From the NCBI RefSeq assembly GCF_021730305.1, contig NZ_CP032674.1, positions 3,581,001-3,645,000 of the forward strand: 64,000 bases of DNA. Reading direction: 5' to 3'. Position numbers and translations under genes: made by a program. Source of the stretch: Xanthobacter sp. YC-JY1 (GTDB lineage: Bacteria > Pseudomonadota > Alphaproteobacteria > Rhizobiales > Xanthobacteraceae). Every line of letters starts with the position of its first letter. Position 1 is the first letter of the stretch. The notes beneath the pieces were generated by a model that had not been told where the DNA came from, did no database searches, and saw only the letters and a program-made list of their open reading frames with translations. Shown one piece after another: positions 17,188-25,862 of this stretch.

Positions 17188-18069
17188 ATGAAACTGGTCA
17201 CCTTTGTTCGCAAGCCGTCCGCCGATCCGCACCTGGGTGTGGTGCTCGATGACGCCGTGTTCGACCTCACGGCGACCGGCAAGCCTGAATTTGAGAGCAT
17301 GCTCTCGCTGATCCGTGCCGGCGCCATCGATGCCGCGAAGGCTCTGGCTGAGGCGGCCCGCGGGGCGCCGGGCCTCGTGCCGCTGGAAGACGTCACGCTG
17401 CTGGCGCCGATCCCGCGCCCGGCCAAGAACATCTTCTGCGTGGGCCGCAACTACATCGATCACGTCACCGAGGGCTACAAGGCGCGCGGGCTGGACCTGA
17501 AGCTGCCTGAGTTTCCCCAGTTCTTCTCCAAGCCGCCGACCACCGTCATCGCCACCGGCGACACCATCCCGCTGCACGAGGGCATCACCAACCTGCTCGA
17601 CTACGAGATCGAGCTCGCCATCGTGATCGGTCGCGACGGCCGCGATATTCCGGCTGCGGACTGGCGCAAATACGTGTTCGGCTACACGGTGCTCAACGAC
17701 ATCACCGGCCGCGACCTGCAGCGGCGCCATGACCAGTGGTTCAAGGGTAAGGGCCTCGACGGCAGCTGCCCCATCGGCCCCTGCATCGTCACCGACGACG
17801 CCATCGCCGATCCGCAGAAGCTCGACCTGTGGCTGGAGGTGAACGGCGAGCGCCGCCAGTCCGCCAACACCTCGCAGATGATCTTCAACCTGCCGCGCAT
17901 CGTCGAGGATCTCTCGCGCGGGATGACGCTGGAAGCCGGCGACATCATCGCCACCGGCACGCCCTCCGGCGTCGGCTATGCCATGACGCCGCCCCACCCG
18001 CTTCAGCGGGGTGACCTCGTGACCTGCCATATCGAGGGCATCGGCACGCTCCAGAATCGTATCGGCTGA
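17188..18069 (+). CDS. Fumarylacetoacetate hydrolase (FAH) family protein
   Basis: A 293-residue enzyme of the FAH superfamily, whose members hydrolyse C-C bonds of acylpyruvates, decarboxylate or isomerise keto acids. Visible blocks: NIFCVGRNYIDHVTE, FFSKPPTTVI, metal-binding LLDYEIELAIVIG, NDITGRDLQRRHDQWFKGK and IATGTPSGVGYAM, all standard for the catalytic C-terminal domain. It is the first gene of a five-gene operon that also encodes a deacetylase-like hydrolase, an amidohydrolase-type decarboxylase, a carrier and an aldehyde dehydrogenase. No ring-cleavage dioxygenase lies beside it, so the acylpyruvate source is unknown. Confidence 0.87.
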   Translation: MKLVTFVRKPSADPHLGVVLDDAVFDLTATGKPEFESMLSLIRAGAIDAAKALAEAARGAPGLVPLEDVTLLAPIPRPAKNIFCVGRNYIDHVTEGYKARGLDLKLPEFPQFFSKPPTTVIATGDTIPLHEGITNLLDYEIELAIVIGRDGRDIPAADWRKYVFGYTVLNDITGRDLQRRHDQWFKGKGLDGSCPIGPCIVTDDAIADPQKLDLWLEVNGERRQSANTSQMIFNLPRIVEDLSRGMTLEAGDIIATGTPSGVGYAMTPPHPLQRGDLVTCHIEGIGTLQNRIG

Positions 18070-18100
18070 ACGAACCGCGACATTTGAAAGGGCCCGCCGC

Positions 18101-18937
18101 ATGACCGCAGCAACCTCCACCCCCGTCGCCTGGCCCCTGGACCGTCCGCTCGCCCTTTCGGTCAGCGTGATGCTCGAAGCCTGGAGCGACGATTCCGCGC
18201 CGGGCATCGGCCCCATGGGCAACCCGCTCAAGGCCGGCGTGCTCGACCTGCAGGGCCGCTCCTGGGCGGACTATGGCCCCAAGGTCGGCACCTGGCGCAT
18301 CCTCGACGCACTCGCCGCTGCCGACGTGAAGGCGGTGTTCTACGTCAGCGGCATCCTCGCCGAGCGATATCCTGACCTGATGAAGGCCATCGTCGCGGCC
18401 GGGCACGACATCGCCGCCCATGCCTGGGCGCAGAACATCGTGCCGGCCTACCAGACCGAGGCCGAGGAGCGCGCCGACCTCCTGCGCTGCATCTCCACCA
18501 TCGAGGCGACCTCGGGCCGCCGCCCGGCGGGCTGGATCAGCCCGCGCTGCACCCCCAGCGCCGTCACCTCCGCTTTGCTGGCGGAGCAGGGTTTCGCCTG
18601 GCATTCCGACATCTTCGACACGGACGTGCCCTACAAGCTGGAAACCCCGCGCGGCAGCGTCGTCGGCGTCCCGTTCACCATGGAAGTGAACGACATGCCG
18701 CTCTACATCCGCTACGGCAACGAGCCGCGGGCCTTCACCCAGATCCTGGGGCGCCTGCTCTCGCAGTGGCCGGACGCCCCCAAGCGCCCCTGCTGCCTGG
18801 ACATCACCGTGCACGCGCACGTGTTCGGCCGCCCCTACGGGATCATCGAGCTGATCGAGTCGCTGCGCCTGGCCCGCCGCTACGAGGCGCTGGCGCGTCT
18901 GACCACCCACGCCGAACTCGCCGCTTTGTGTGCCTGA
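18101..18937 (+). CDS. Polysaccharide deacetylase (NodB/CE4) superfamily protein
   Basis: A 278-residue NodB-fold hydrolase of the cytoplasmic, PuuE-like type: no signal peptide, and blocks VKAVFYVSGILAERYP, GHDIAAHAWAQN, GRRPAGWISPRCTPS and the C-terminal histidine region CLDITVHAHVFGRP. This group includes allantoinase PuuE and, as I recall, some cyclic-imide hydrolases as well as carbohydrate deacetylases, so a small cyclic amide or ester is as likely as a polysaccharide. It follows the FAH gene by 31 bases in the same operon. A strong hairpin lies after its stop. Confidence 0.78.
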   Translation: MTAATSTPVAWPLDRPLALSVSVMLEAWSDDSAPGIGPMGNPLKAGVLDLQGRSWADYGPKVGTWRILDALAAADVKAVFYVSGILAERYPDLMKAIVAAGHDIAAHAWAQNIVPAYQTEAEERADLLRCISTIEATSGRRPAGWISPRCTPSAVTSALLAEQGFAWHSDIFDTDVPYKLETPRGSVVGVPFTMEVNDMPLYIRYGNEPRAFTQILGRLLSQWPDAPKRPCCLDITVHAHVFGRPYGIIELIESLRLARRYEALARLTTHAELAALCA

Positions 18938-18943
18938 GTCACG

Positions 18944-18972
18944 CCCCTGCGCCGGCACGGCCGGCGCGGGGG
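18944..18972 (+). terminator. Intercistronic hairpin
   Basis: CCCCTGCGCCGGC, loop ACG, GCCGGCGCGGGGG: thirteen pairs with one G-T, directly after the deacetylase stop codon. No T-run follows. It probably protects the upstream mRNA segment or causes partial termination inside the operon. Confidence 0.45.
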
Positions 18973-19021
18973 ATGGCGGGCCAGAGCTTTCGCCACGCAT
19001 CCGAGCAGCAGGAGGCGCGCC

Positions 19022-19969
19022 ATGGCTGCGCCAGGGCCGGTCGTTGCCATCGAGGAGCATTATCTCGATGCAGAGGTGTATGCCATCGCCGGCGGCGCCG
19101 GCGGCAGCCTCGCCACCCGCATGCGCGATCTCGGCGCCCAGCGCCTGCGTGAGATGGACGAAGCGGGCGTCGACATCCAGGTGCTCTCCCATGCGCCGCC
19201 CGGGCTTCAACGGGTTGCGGCGGCCTCGGCTGCGGACGTAGCCCGGCGCGCCAACGACCGGCTCGCCGAGGTGGTGGGGGCGCACCCCACCCGCTTCGCG
19301 GCCTTCGCCTCACTGCCCACGTCCGCGCCCGATTATGCGGCGGAGGAACTGGAACGCACGGTGCGGGAGCTGGGCTTCAAGGGCGCCATGATCCACGGGA
19401 CCACGGACGGGCGGTTTCTGGACGACGCCCGCTTCTGGCCCATCCTCGAGCGGGCCGAGGCGCTGGATGTGCCGCTCTACATCCATCCGGCCCTGCCGAT
19501 GGCTGCGGTGCGGCAGGCCTACATGGGGAAATATGCCGAGACCCACCCGACCTTCGCCACGGCCGCGTGGGGCTTCACCATCGAGACCGGCACCCATGCC
19601 ATGCGCCTCGTCCTGTCGGGCGCGCTGGAGGCGTTTCCCCGTCTCCAGCTCATTCTCGGGCACCTCGGCGAGGGGATCCCGTTCCTCATGGCCCGCATCG
19701 ACGAGGCCCTGAGCCGCGACACGCCGACGAAGGCCTTCCGCAAGCTGTTCACCGACCATTTCCACGTGACCACGAGCGGCTTCTTCTCCGACCCCGCGCT
19801 TGCCTGCTGCATCGCGGAGATGGGCGTGGACCGCATCCTGTTCTCCATCGACTGGCCCTTCGTGGAGAACGCGCCGGGCGTGGACTGGTTGCGGAAGTTC
19901 GAGCTGGGCGACGCCGACAAGGCGAAGATTTTCGGCGGCAACGCCAAGAGGCTGCTGAAGCTGGCGTGA
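19022..19969 (+). CDS. Amidohydrolase-2 family decarboxylase (ACMSD / gamma-resorcylate decarboxylase-like)
   Basis: A 315-residue TIM-barrel metal enzyme of the ACMSD family, whose members mostly remove carboxyl groups from aromatic or unsaturated acids. It has the Glu-x-His variant of the first metal motif (IEEHY, Glu11/His13), as in gamma-resorcylate and 2,3-dihydroxybenzoate decarboxylases, then PLYIHPALP, ILGHLGEGIPF and the catalytic Asp in ILFSIDWPF. Third gene of the FAH operon. The substrate is probably a hydroxyaromatic or 2-hydroxymuconate-type acid; the sequence does not fix it. Confidence 0.82.
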   Translation: MAAPGPVVAIEEHYLDAEVYAIAGGAGGSLATRMRDLGAQRLREMDEAGVDIQVLSHAPPGLQRVAAASAADVARRANDRLAEVVGAHPTRFAAFASLPTSAPDYAAEELERTVRELGFKGAMIHGTTDGRFLDDARFWPILERAEALDVPLYIHPALPMAAVRQAYMGKYAETHPTFATAAWGFTIETGTHAMRLVLSGALEAFPRLQLILGHLGEGIPFLMARIDEALSRDTPTKAFRKLFTDHFHVTTSGFFSDPALACCIAEMGVDRILFSIDWPFVENAPGVDWLRKFELGDADKAKIFGGNAKRLLKLA

Positions 19970-20057
19970 AGACCGGCCGCAGCGAGGATGCGTGCCGGCG
20001 ATCGGCGCGCTCCCTCATCAAGAACACAGATCAAAGCAATGCCGGGGAGGTGATTGG

Positions 20058-21440
20058 ATGAAGAACATCAGTATGGGCAAGGCCGACAGCGCGCATGCGG
20101 AGGTGATCCGCGACGTCGCCGCGCGCATCGAGCGCCTGCCGTTCTCGCGCTGGCACCTGAAGGCCCGCATCCTGATCGGCACGGCCACCTTCTTTGACGC
20201 GTTTGACGCGCTCACCATCGCCCAGGTGCTGCCGGTGCTGCGGCCGCTCTGGAAGCTCAGCGGGCCGCAGGTCGGCTTCCTCATCTCGACCGGCTATCTC
20301 GGCCAGCTTGTCGGCGCGCTCGTGGCCGGCATGTGCGCCGAGCGCTTCGGCCGCCTGCCGACCATGATCGGCGCCATCTGCATCATGTCGGTGATGAGCC
20401 TCGCCTGCGCGTTTGCGTCGGACTACGAGACGCTGCTCGTCTTCCGCACCATCCAGGGCCTGGGCCTTGGCGCGCAGGTGCCGATCGCGGCGGTGTACAT
20501 CAGCGAGATCGCCAAGGCGCACAAGCGCGGACGCTTCTTCATCCTCTACGAATGCGTCTTCACCTTCGGGCTGTTCGCCTCCGGCCTGATCGGCTCCTTC
20601 GTGGTGCCGCACCTCGGCTGGCAGGCCATGTTCTTTATCGGTGTCCTGCCGATCATCATCGGCGTGAGCCTCGGCTTCCTGCTGCCTGAATCGCCCCGCT
20701 GGCTCGCGAGCCGCAACCGTGTGGCAGATGCACAGGCCGCCATGGCGCGCATCGAGAGCGAGATCGAGGCCTCCACCGGCCAGAAGCTCGCGCCGCCCAC
20801 CGAATGGGTGCCCGCGGACCCGCGCCGGTCGTCCTGGCGTGACCTGGTCGGTCCTGACTACATCAGGCGCACCGTGGTCGTGTGGGTGATCTGGTTCTCC
20901 ACCTTCCTCATCACCTACGGCCTCGGCACCTGGCTGCCCACCCTCTACCGGAGCGTGTTCAACCTGCCGCTCGACACCGCGCTGCGGTTCGGCACCATCG
21001 GCAGCCTGATGCAGCTGGCCGGCGGACTGACGGCGGGCTTCGTCATCGACCGGATCGGCCGGCGCAGGCTGTTCATGGTCGCCCTCTTCGGGGCCGCGGC
21101 GGCGCTCCTCTCCATCTGGTTCGTCGGCCTCACGTCGGTGCCCCAGTTCGTGGTGCTCAGCGGCATCGCCTATTACTTCGCGGGCCTGTCGGTTCTCGGC
21201 ATCTATCTCTACACGCCGGAGATCTACCCCACCCGCGCCCGGGCCATCGGCACCGCCCTCGGCACGGCCTGGCTGCGGCTGGCCTCCATGGTTGGCCCGC
21301 TGATCGTGGGCTTCTTCGTGGCCGATGGCATCGGCATGGTGTTCCTCGTCTTCGCGGCGGCCGCGATTGTCGCAGGCATCGTGGTCTCGGCGCTGGCCAT
21401 CGAGACCACCAACCGGTCGCTCGAAGACATCTCCCGCTGA
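20058..21440 (+). CDS. MFS transporter, metabolite:H+ symporter type
   Basis: Inner-membrane carrier of 460 residues with twelve membrane segments. Start ATG with GGGGAGG eight bases upstream. Motifs: DAFDALTIAQVLPVL in TM1, the A-loop ERFGRLP, GLGAQVPIAAVYISEIAKAHKRGRF, LLPESPRWL after TM6 and DRIGRRRLFM in the second half, all of the sugar-porter-like/aromatic-acid symporter group. Fourth gene of the FAH-decarboxylase-aldehyde dehydrogenase operon and therefore probably the uptake carrier for its substrate. Confidence 0.87.
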   Translation: MKNISMGKADSAHAEVIRDVAARIERLPFSRWHLKARILIGTATFFDAFDALTIAQVLPVLRPLWKLSGPQVGFLISTGYLGQLVGALVAGMCAERFGRLPTMIGAICIMSVMSLACAFASDYETLLVFRTIQGLGLGAQVPIAAVYISEIAKAHKRGRFFILYECVFTFGLFASGLIGSFVVPHLGWQAMFFIGVLPIIIGVSLGFLLPESPRWLASRNRVADAQAAMARIESEIEASTGQKLAPPTEWVPADPRRSSWRDLVGPDYIRRTVVVWVIWFSTFLITYGLGTWLPTLYRSVFNLPLDTALRFGTIGSLMQLAGGLTAGFVIDRIGRRRLFMVALFGAAAALLSIWFVGLTSVPQFVVLSGIAYYFAGLSVLGIYLYTPEIYPTRARAIGTALGTAWLRLASMVGPLIVGFFVADGIGMVFLVFAAAAIVAGIVVSALAIETTNRSLEDISR

Positions 21441-21531
21441 AACCGGCGCCGGCCAACCCGTGATGGGGCTGGCCGGTGCACTGCCGTGTCCGGCTTTGTT
21501 CGGGCATGACCACCGATGAGGAAGGCCCGCC

Positions 21532-23019
21532 ATGGGAAGAGCATCGCTCGATCTCGTCACCACCCGCTGGTCCTCGACGAATGCCGAGGACCGCTTTCCC
21601 GTCGACAATCCGGCCACCGGCGACGTCTTCGCCATGGTGCAGGGCGGGGGCGCGGCGGAAGTGGACGCGGCGGTGCGGTCGGCCCACGCGGCCTTCCTCG
21701 GCTGGCGGCGGGTGCCTGCGCGCGAGCGCGGGCTTGCCCTTCTCCAGGCCAGCCGCAAGCTCGCCGAACACGCCGACGAACTTTCCGAGCTGCTCTGCCG
21801 CGAGAACGGCAAGCCGGTCCGTGACGCCAAGGCCTTCGACGTCGCCGCCCTGATCCACGCCTTCGCCTATTTCGGCAGCCTCGCCGACAAGATGAGCGGC
21901 GAGACGCTGGACATGGGCAACGTCTATTCGGTCACGGTGCGCGAGCCCTATGGCGTCGTGGCCGGCATCATCCCCTTCAACTGGCCGCCCATCCATACCG
22001 GCGCGAAAATCGCGCCGGCGCTCGCCGCCGGGAACACCATCGTCCTGAAGCCGGGCGAGCAGGCGCCGCTGACCATCATGCGCATCGTCGAGATCATCAA
22101 CGAGGTGCTGCCGCCCGATCTCGTCCATGTGGTGCCCGGCCCCGGCGCCACCGGCCGGGCACTCACCGCGCATCCGCTGATCCGCAAGATCTCCTTCACC
22201 GGGGCCCCGTCCACCGGTACGGCCGTGCTCAAGGCGGCGGCGGAGCGGCACGTTCCGGTGCTGCTGGAACTCGGGGGCAAGAACCCCTTCATCGTGTTCG
22301 AGGATGCGGATCTCGATCGCGCCGTGCGCGATGCGGTCGATGCGGCCTTCTTCAACAAGGGCGAGGCCTGCACCGCCGGCTCGCGCATCCTCGTCCACGC
22401 CGACATCCACGACGCCTTCGCCGAGCGCTTCGCCGCCTTCGTCCGCCGGCTGCGGCTGGGCGAGGGAACGGACCCGAAGGTCCATGTCGGCCCGCTGATC
22501 TCGAAGCCCCAGCAGCAGAAGGTCCTGGACTATATCCGCATCGGCCTGGAGGAAGGCGCCACCATCCTCGCGCAGGCCCCGCTGCCGCAGGAGGAGCGGC
22601 TGCGGAACGGCTATTTCGTCCAGCCCACCGTCTTCATCGGCGTCACGCCCCACATGCGGATCGCGCAGGAGGAGATCTTCGGCCCCGTCACCGCGCTGAT
22701 GACCTTCCGCACCGAGGAGGAGGCCATCGCCATCGCCAATTCCACCGACTTCGCGCTGGTGGCCGGCATCTATTCACGCGATCAGGCCCGGGCGAACCGG
22801 GTGGCCCGGGGGGTGGAGGCGGGGATCGTATTCATCAACAATTACAACCGCGGCGGCAACGGCACCCCCTTCGGCGGCACCAAGTCGAGCGGCTACGGGC
22901 GCGAACGGGCAGCGATGACGCTGAACGAATTCACCTATGTGAAGGCCCTGCGCATCCCCACGGGCTTCGGCGACGTGCCCCAATGGAGCGCGCTCGACGA
23001 TATCGCCGAGACCAACTAG
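21532..23019 (+). CDS. NAD(P)-dependent aldehyde dehydrogenase
   Basis: Cytosolic aldehyde dehydrogenase of 495 residues. Elements seen: IPFNWPPIHTGAKIAPAL (cofactor pocket), general base Glu246 in LLELGGKNPF, catalytic Cys280 in NKGEACTAGSR, EEIFGPV and the end block GGNGTPFGGTKSSGYGRE. Closest in style to betaine/aromatic aldehyde dehydrogenases; the substrate is uncertain. Last gene of the operon starting with FAH, followed by a GC hairpin. Confidence 0.87.
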   Translation: MGRASLDLVTTRWSSTNAEDRFPVDNPATGDVFAMVQGGGAAEVDAAVRSAHAAFLGWRRVPARERGLALLQASRKLAEHADELSELLCRENGKPVRDAKAFDVAALIHAFAYFGSLADKMSGETLDMGNVYSVTVREPYGVVAGIIPFNWPPIHTGAKIAPALAAGNTIVLKPGEQAPLTIMRIVEIINEVLPPDLVHVVPGPGATGRALTAHPLIRKISFTGAPSTGTAVLKAAAERHVPVLLELGGKNPFIVFEDADLDRAVRDAVDAAFFNKGEACTAGSRILVHADIHDAFAERFAAFVRRLRLGEGTDPKVHVGPLISKPQQQKVLDYIRIGLEEGATILAQAPLPQEERLRNGYFVQPTVFIGVTPHMRIAQEEIFGPVTALMTFRTEEEAIAIANSTDFALVAGIYSRDQARANRVARGVEAGIVFINNYNRGGNGTPFGGTKSSGYGRERAAMTLNEFTYVKALRIPTGFGDVPQWSALDDIAETN

Positions 23020-23049
23020 GTCGCGCCCCCCTCCGAGGTGAGAATGGTG

Positions 23050-23072
23050 CCCCCGCCCGTATGGGGCGGGGG
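23050..23072 (+). terminator. GC hairpin after aldehyde dehydrogenase gene
   Basis: CCCCCGCCC, five-base loop, GGGCGGGGG (nine pairs) 30 bases after the stop. Downstream sequence attggtca is not a T-run, so efficiency is uncertain. Confidence 0.5.
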
Positions 23073-23275
23073 ATTGGTCAAGTGCGTGCGCCCGGACGAA
23101 GCTCTTCCCGCGCGCCGCAATCCGATTCAGCCGGCCCCACCTTCACCCCTGCGCAGGTCGGCGCCATGCCTTTTCGTGCGCCAGGCCGAGCCGGCTGCGG
23201 GGCGACCGATGCCGCGGCACAAATCGCGCGGGATTGCTTCAACGGGAAGCGTCGAACAACCGGCGACCACGCCAG

Positions 23276-23294
23276 AATATTGCGACGCAATATT
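23276..23294. promoter_or_regulatory. Perfect 19-base palindrome, candidate operator
   Basis: AATATTGCG-A-CGCAATATT, perfectly symmetrical. The left half occurs identically in the GntR/FAH promoter region at 17102-17110. It lies 44 bases upstream of the CatR/BenM-type box. A GntR-type dimer site is the best guess. Confidence 0.5.
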
Positions 23295-23337
23295 GAGCGC
23301 TACCAGCAAGACAACCATGTGGTGCTGCGCCCGCAGT

Positions 23338-23352
23338 ATACTCAATAAGTAT
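23338..23352 (+). promoter_or_regulatory. CatR/BenM-type operator (ATAC-N7-GTAT)
   Basis: ATAC-TCAATAA-GTAT is an exact match to the ATAC-N7-GTAT consensus known for BenM/CatM. A possible -10 TATAGC at 23395-23400 would place the box near -62, the usual activator position for LysR proteins. It precedes the MFS-benD unit. Confidence 0.65.
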
Positions 23353-23608
23353 TGAAAAATACCCAGTTGATCTTAGAGAATGCGCGCCGGCGCGTATAGC
23401 TTCACGCTGCGGCCATACCCGGACTGGAAGCGCTCCTCTCCAAACCGGAACACCATGGCGGCGCCTCGCCTGAACCCGGCCCGCATGTCTGTTCCCGCCT
23501 CGGCAGGCAACCGACAGGTGGGCATCGGGGGTCAACCTGTCGCTGACCGCGTCTCCTCGGACGATGTCGCAGCGATCAGCAACAAGCAAAACCATTGAGG
23601 AAAGCCCG

Positions 23609-24961
23609 ATGCCAAACCGCCTTCCGCTCACGCGGGATGTCAAGGAGATCATCGACGCCGGATCGATGACCGCTGGCCGGTGGGCCGTGGTCGGACTGTG
23701 TTTCGTCATCGCCCTGCTCGACGGATTCGACACCCAGTCGATTGCCTTCATCGGGCCGGCCATCGCGCAGGACTTCAAGATGAATCCTGCCGACATGACC
23801 TGGGTCATCACCGCGAGCATCATCGGCATGGCGATCGGCGCCATCGGGCTCGGCAGCTTCGGCGACCGCTTCGGGCGCCGCAAGGCCATCATGATCGCGA
23901 TCGCTTTGTTCGGCGCCTTCTCGCTGGCGGGCGCCTACGCGACCTCGCCCACGCAGATCATCGTGCTGCGCTTCCTGATCGGCCTCGGCATGGGCGGGGC
24001 GACGCCCTCCGTGCTCGCGCTGACCGGCGAGTACAGCACCGCGCCCAAGCGCGGCCTGATGATTACCGCCGTGCTGCTCGGCCTGCCCGCCGGCGCGATG
24101 CTGGGCGGCCTCATCGCGGCGAGCTGGCTGCCGGTGCTTGGCTGGCGCGGCATTTTCCTGCTCGGCGGCGCACTTCCGCTGGCCTTGCTGGTCGTCATCT
24201 ACGCCCTCCTGCCGGAATCCCCCGCCTTTCTCGTGTCCCGCAACAAGGCCGGAGACCAGGACCTGGCGCGGCGCCTCCTCGGGCGCATGACCGGCCAGAT
24301 CGTGCCCGCGGATGTACAGATCATCAGCCCCGTCCAGGTGGAGAAGGGGGCGTCCATTGCCGGACTGTTCGAGGCGCGCTATCGCGGTGTCACGCTGGCG
24401 ATTTCCGCGATCTACCTGTTCAACTGGATCGCCTGGTTCCTGCTGCTGCAGTGGCTGCCCACCGCACTGACCACGCTGGGTCTTGAGAAGGCGCAGGCGG
24501 CGTATGGCACGGTCACGGTCAATGCCGCGTTCATCGCCATGGCCCTGCCGCTGTCGGCGCTCCTGCCCAAGGTTGATCCGCGCAAGCTCCTGACGCTGAT
24601 GTTCATGGTCGGCATCGCCGTGGCGATCGGCCTCGGCCTTGCGGGCGACCGGTGGCCGGTGGTCTTCACGCTGATCGCTCTTGCCGGCTTCGGCATCGGC
24701 GGCCAGCAGCTCGTGCTGAACTACCTGATCGCCAACGCCTATCCCACGCAGCTTAGGGCCACGGCGACCGGCTGGGGCATCGGCATCGGCCGTTCGGGCG
24801 CCATCGTCGGCTCGGCGGTCGGCGGCCAGCTCCTGTCCGGCGCCGGTCCTTCCGGGTATTTCATGGCGCTGGCGATCCCCCTCGCGCTGGCCGCGTTCGC
24901 CACCCTCACGGTGCGCCGGACGTCCAGCGAGGGCGCCGCCGTGCCGGTCGCCTCACACTGA
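23609..24961 (+). CDS. MFS aromatic acid:H+ symporter (AAHS, BenK/PcaK-like)
   Basis: A 450-residue, twelve-segment carrier with the AAHS hallmark DGFDTQSIAFIGPAI in TM1 (Asp pair needed for substrate movement in PcaK/BenK), the A-loop GDRFGRRKA and GLGMGGATPSVLALTGEY. Start ATG with GAGGAAAG upstream. It is followed by benD after a strong hairpin and preceded by a CatR/BenM box, so benzoate or a related acid is the likely cargo. A second AAHS carrier is encoded in the catB-benABC operon at 31210. Confidence 0.87.
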   Translation: MPNRLPLTRDVKEIIDAGSMTAGRWAVVGLCFVIALLDGFDTQSIAFIGPAIAQDFKMNPADMTWVITASIIGMAIGAIGLGSFGDRFGRRKAIMIAIALFGAFSLAGAYATSPTQIIVLRFLIGLGMGGATPSVLALTGEYSTAPKRGLMITAVLLGLPAGAMLGGLIAASWLPVLGWRGIFLLGGALPLALLVVIYALLPESPAFLVSRNKAGDQDLARRLLGRMTGQIVPADVQIISPVQVEKGASIAGLFEARYRGVTLAISAIYLFNWIAWFLLLQWLPTALTTLGLEKAQAAYGTVTVNAAFIAMALPLSALLPKVDPRKLLTLMFMVGIAVAIGLGLAGDRWPVVFTLIALAGFGIGGQQLVLNYLIANAYPTQLRATATGWGIGIGRSGAIVGSAVGGQLLSGAGPSGYFMALAIPLALAAFATLTVRRTSSEGAAVPVASH

Positions 24962-24968
24962 GTGCGCG

Positions 24969-24996
24969 CCTGCGGGGCCTCCAGCGGCCCCGCAGG
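24969..24996 (+). terminator. Intercistronic hairpin between MFS gene and benD
   Basis: CCTGCGGGGCC, loop tccagc, GGCCCCGCAGG: eleven perfect pairs eight bases after the MFS stop. Not followed by a T-run; likely partial termination or mRNA stabilisation. Confidence 0.5.
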
Positions 24997-25040
24997 CTAA
25001 AGTCCGTCTTAGATCCAGCCGCACAACAAGGGGAAAACCC

Positions 25041-25844
25041 GTGTCGGACCAGACCGCTCGCCCTCAACGCTTCGCAGGCAAGAGCCTTGTCGTCACCGGC
25101 GCAGCCCAGGGCGTCGGCAAGCAGGTCGCGCTGGACGCCGCCGCCGAGGGAGGCTGCGTGCTGGTGGTGGACCGCTCGCCCATCGTCGCCGAGGTCGCCG
25201 CCGAGATCGAGGCGGCCCATGGCGCGGGCCGCGCCTTGGCGATGGTGGAGGATCTCGAGACCTATGCCGGCAACGACCGGGTGATGGCGCAGGCCGATGC
25301 CGCGTTCGGCAAGATCGACGTGCTGGTGACCAATGTGGGCGGCGCCATCTGGATGCGGCCCTTCCAGGAGTTCGACGAACGCCAGATCACGGCGGAGATC
25401 AGCCGCTCCCTGTTTCCCACCCTGTGGGGCTGCCGCACCGCTTTGCCCTACATGCTGCGCGAGGGGCGCGGGGCCATCGTGAACGTGTCGTCCATCGCCA
25501 CCAAGGGCATCAACCGCATCCCCTATTCGGCTGCGAAAGGCGGTGTGAACGCCCTCACCGCCTCCCTCTCCTTTGAGCTCGCCGGCACGGGCATCCGGGT
25601 GAACGCGGTCGCGCCGGGCGGGGTTTCGGCACCTCCCCGCCGCGTGCCGCGCGGCACGGATCCCATCTCCGAGCAGGACAAGGCGTGGATGCAGGAGGTG
25701 GTCGACCAGACCCTGCGCGCAACCCATCTCGACCGCTATGGCGAGCTTCAGGAGATCGCCGCCGCGATCCTCTTCCTCGCCTCCGACGAAGCGTCCTACA
25801 TCACGGGAACCGTGCTGCCCGCGGGCGGCGGCGACCAGGGCTGA
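25041..25844 (+). CDS. benD: 1,6-dihydroxycyclohexa-2,4-diene-1-carboxylate dehydrogenase
   Basis: NAD-dependent short-chain dehydrogenase that converts benzoate cis-diol to catechol with loss of CO2. The 267-residue product has the cofactor loop TGAAQGVGK, TNVGGAIWMRPF (a BenD/XylL-like block), and the Ser-Tyr-Lys site in NVSSIATKGINRIPYSAAKGG with Tyr162 and Lys166. Start GTG. It is separated from benABC by the divergent LysR gene, an uncommon arrangement; benD usually follows benC. Confidence 0.9.
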   Translation: MSDQTARPQRFAGKSLVVTGAAQGVGKQVALDAAAEGGCVLVVDRSPIVAEVAAEIEAAHGAGRALAMVEDLETYAGNDRVMAQADAAFGKIDVLVTNVGGAIWMRPFQEFDERQITAEISRSLFPTLWGCRTALPYMLREGRGAIVNVSSIATKGINRIPYSAAKGGVNALTASLSFELAGTGIRVNAVAPGGVSAPPRRVPRGTDPISEQDKAWMQEVVDQTLRATHLDRYGELQEIAAAILFLASDEASYITGTVLPAGGGDQG

Positions 25845-25862
25845 CAGGCGGAAGAGCCGGGC

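Larger units (their letters stand above)
23020..23608. other. 589-base intergenic region with terminator, palindrome and CatR/BenM-type box
   Basis: No convincing gene is encoded. In order: a GC hairpin after the aldehyde dehydrogenase gene, a perfect 19-base palindrome, a perfect ATAC-N7-GTAT box with promoter-like hexamers, and about 200 bases of leader before the MFS gene. Short open frames here lack Shine-Dalgarno sequences and recognisable features. Confidence 0.6.

Noticed and set aside
20031-21830. Long minus-strand frame opposite the MFS and aldehyde dehydrogenase genes
   Set aside because: Shadow of well-supported plus-strand genes; low-complexity composition and no domain.
23380-23598. 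72-codon frame in the leader before the MFS carrier
   Set aside because: No Shine-Dalgarno, no recognisable sequence, and it lies in what looks like promoter/leader DNA.
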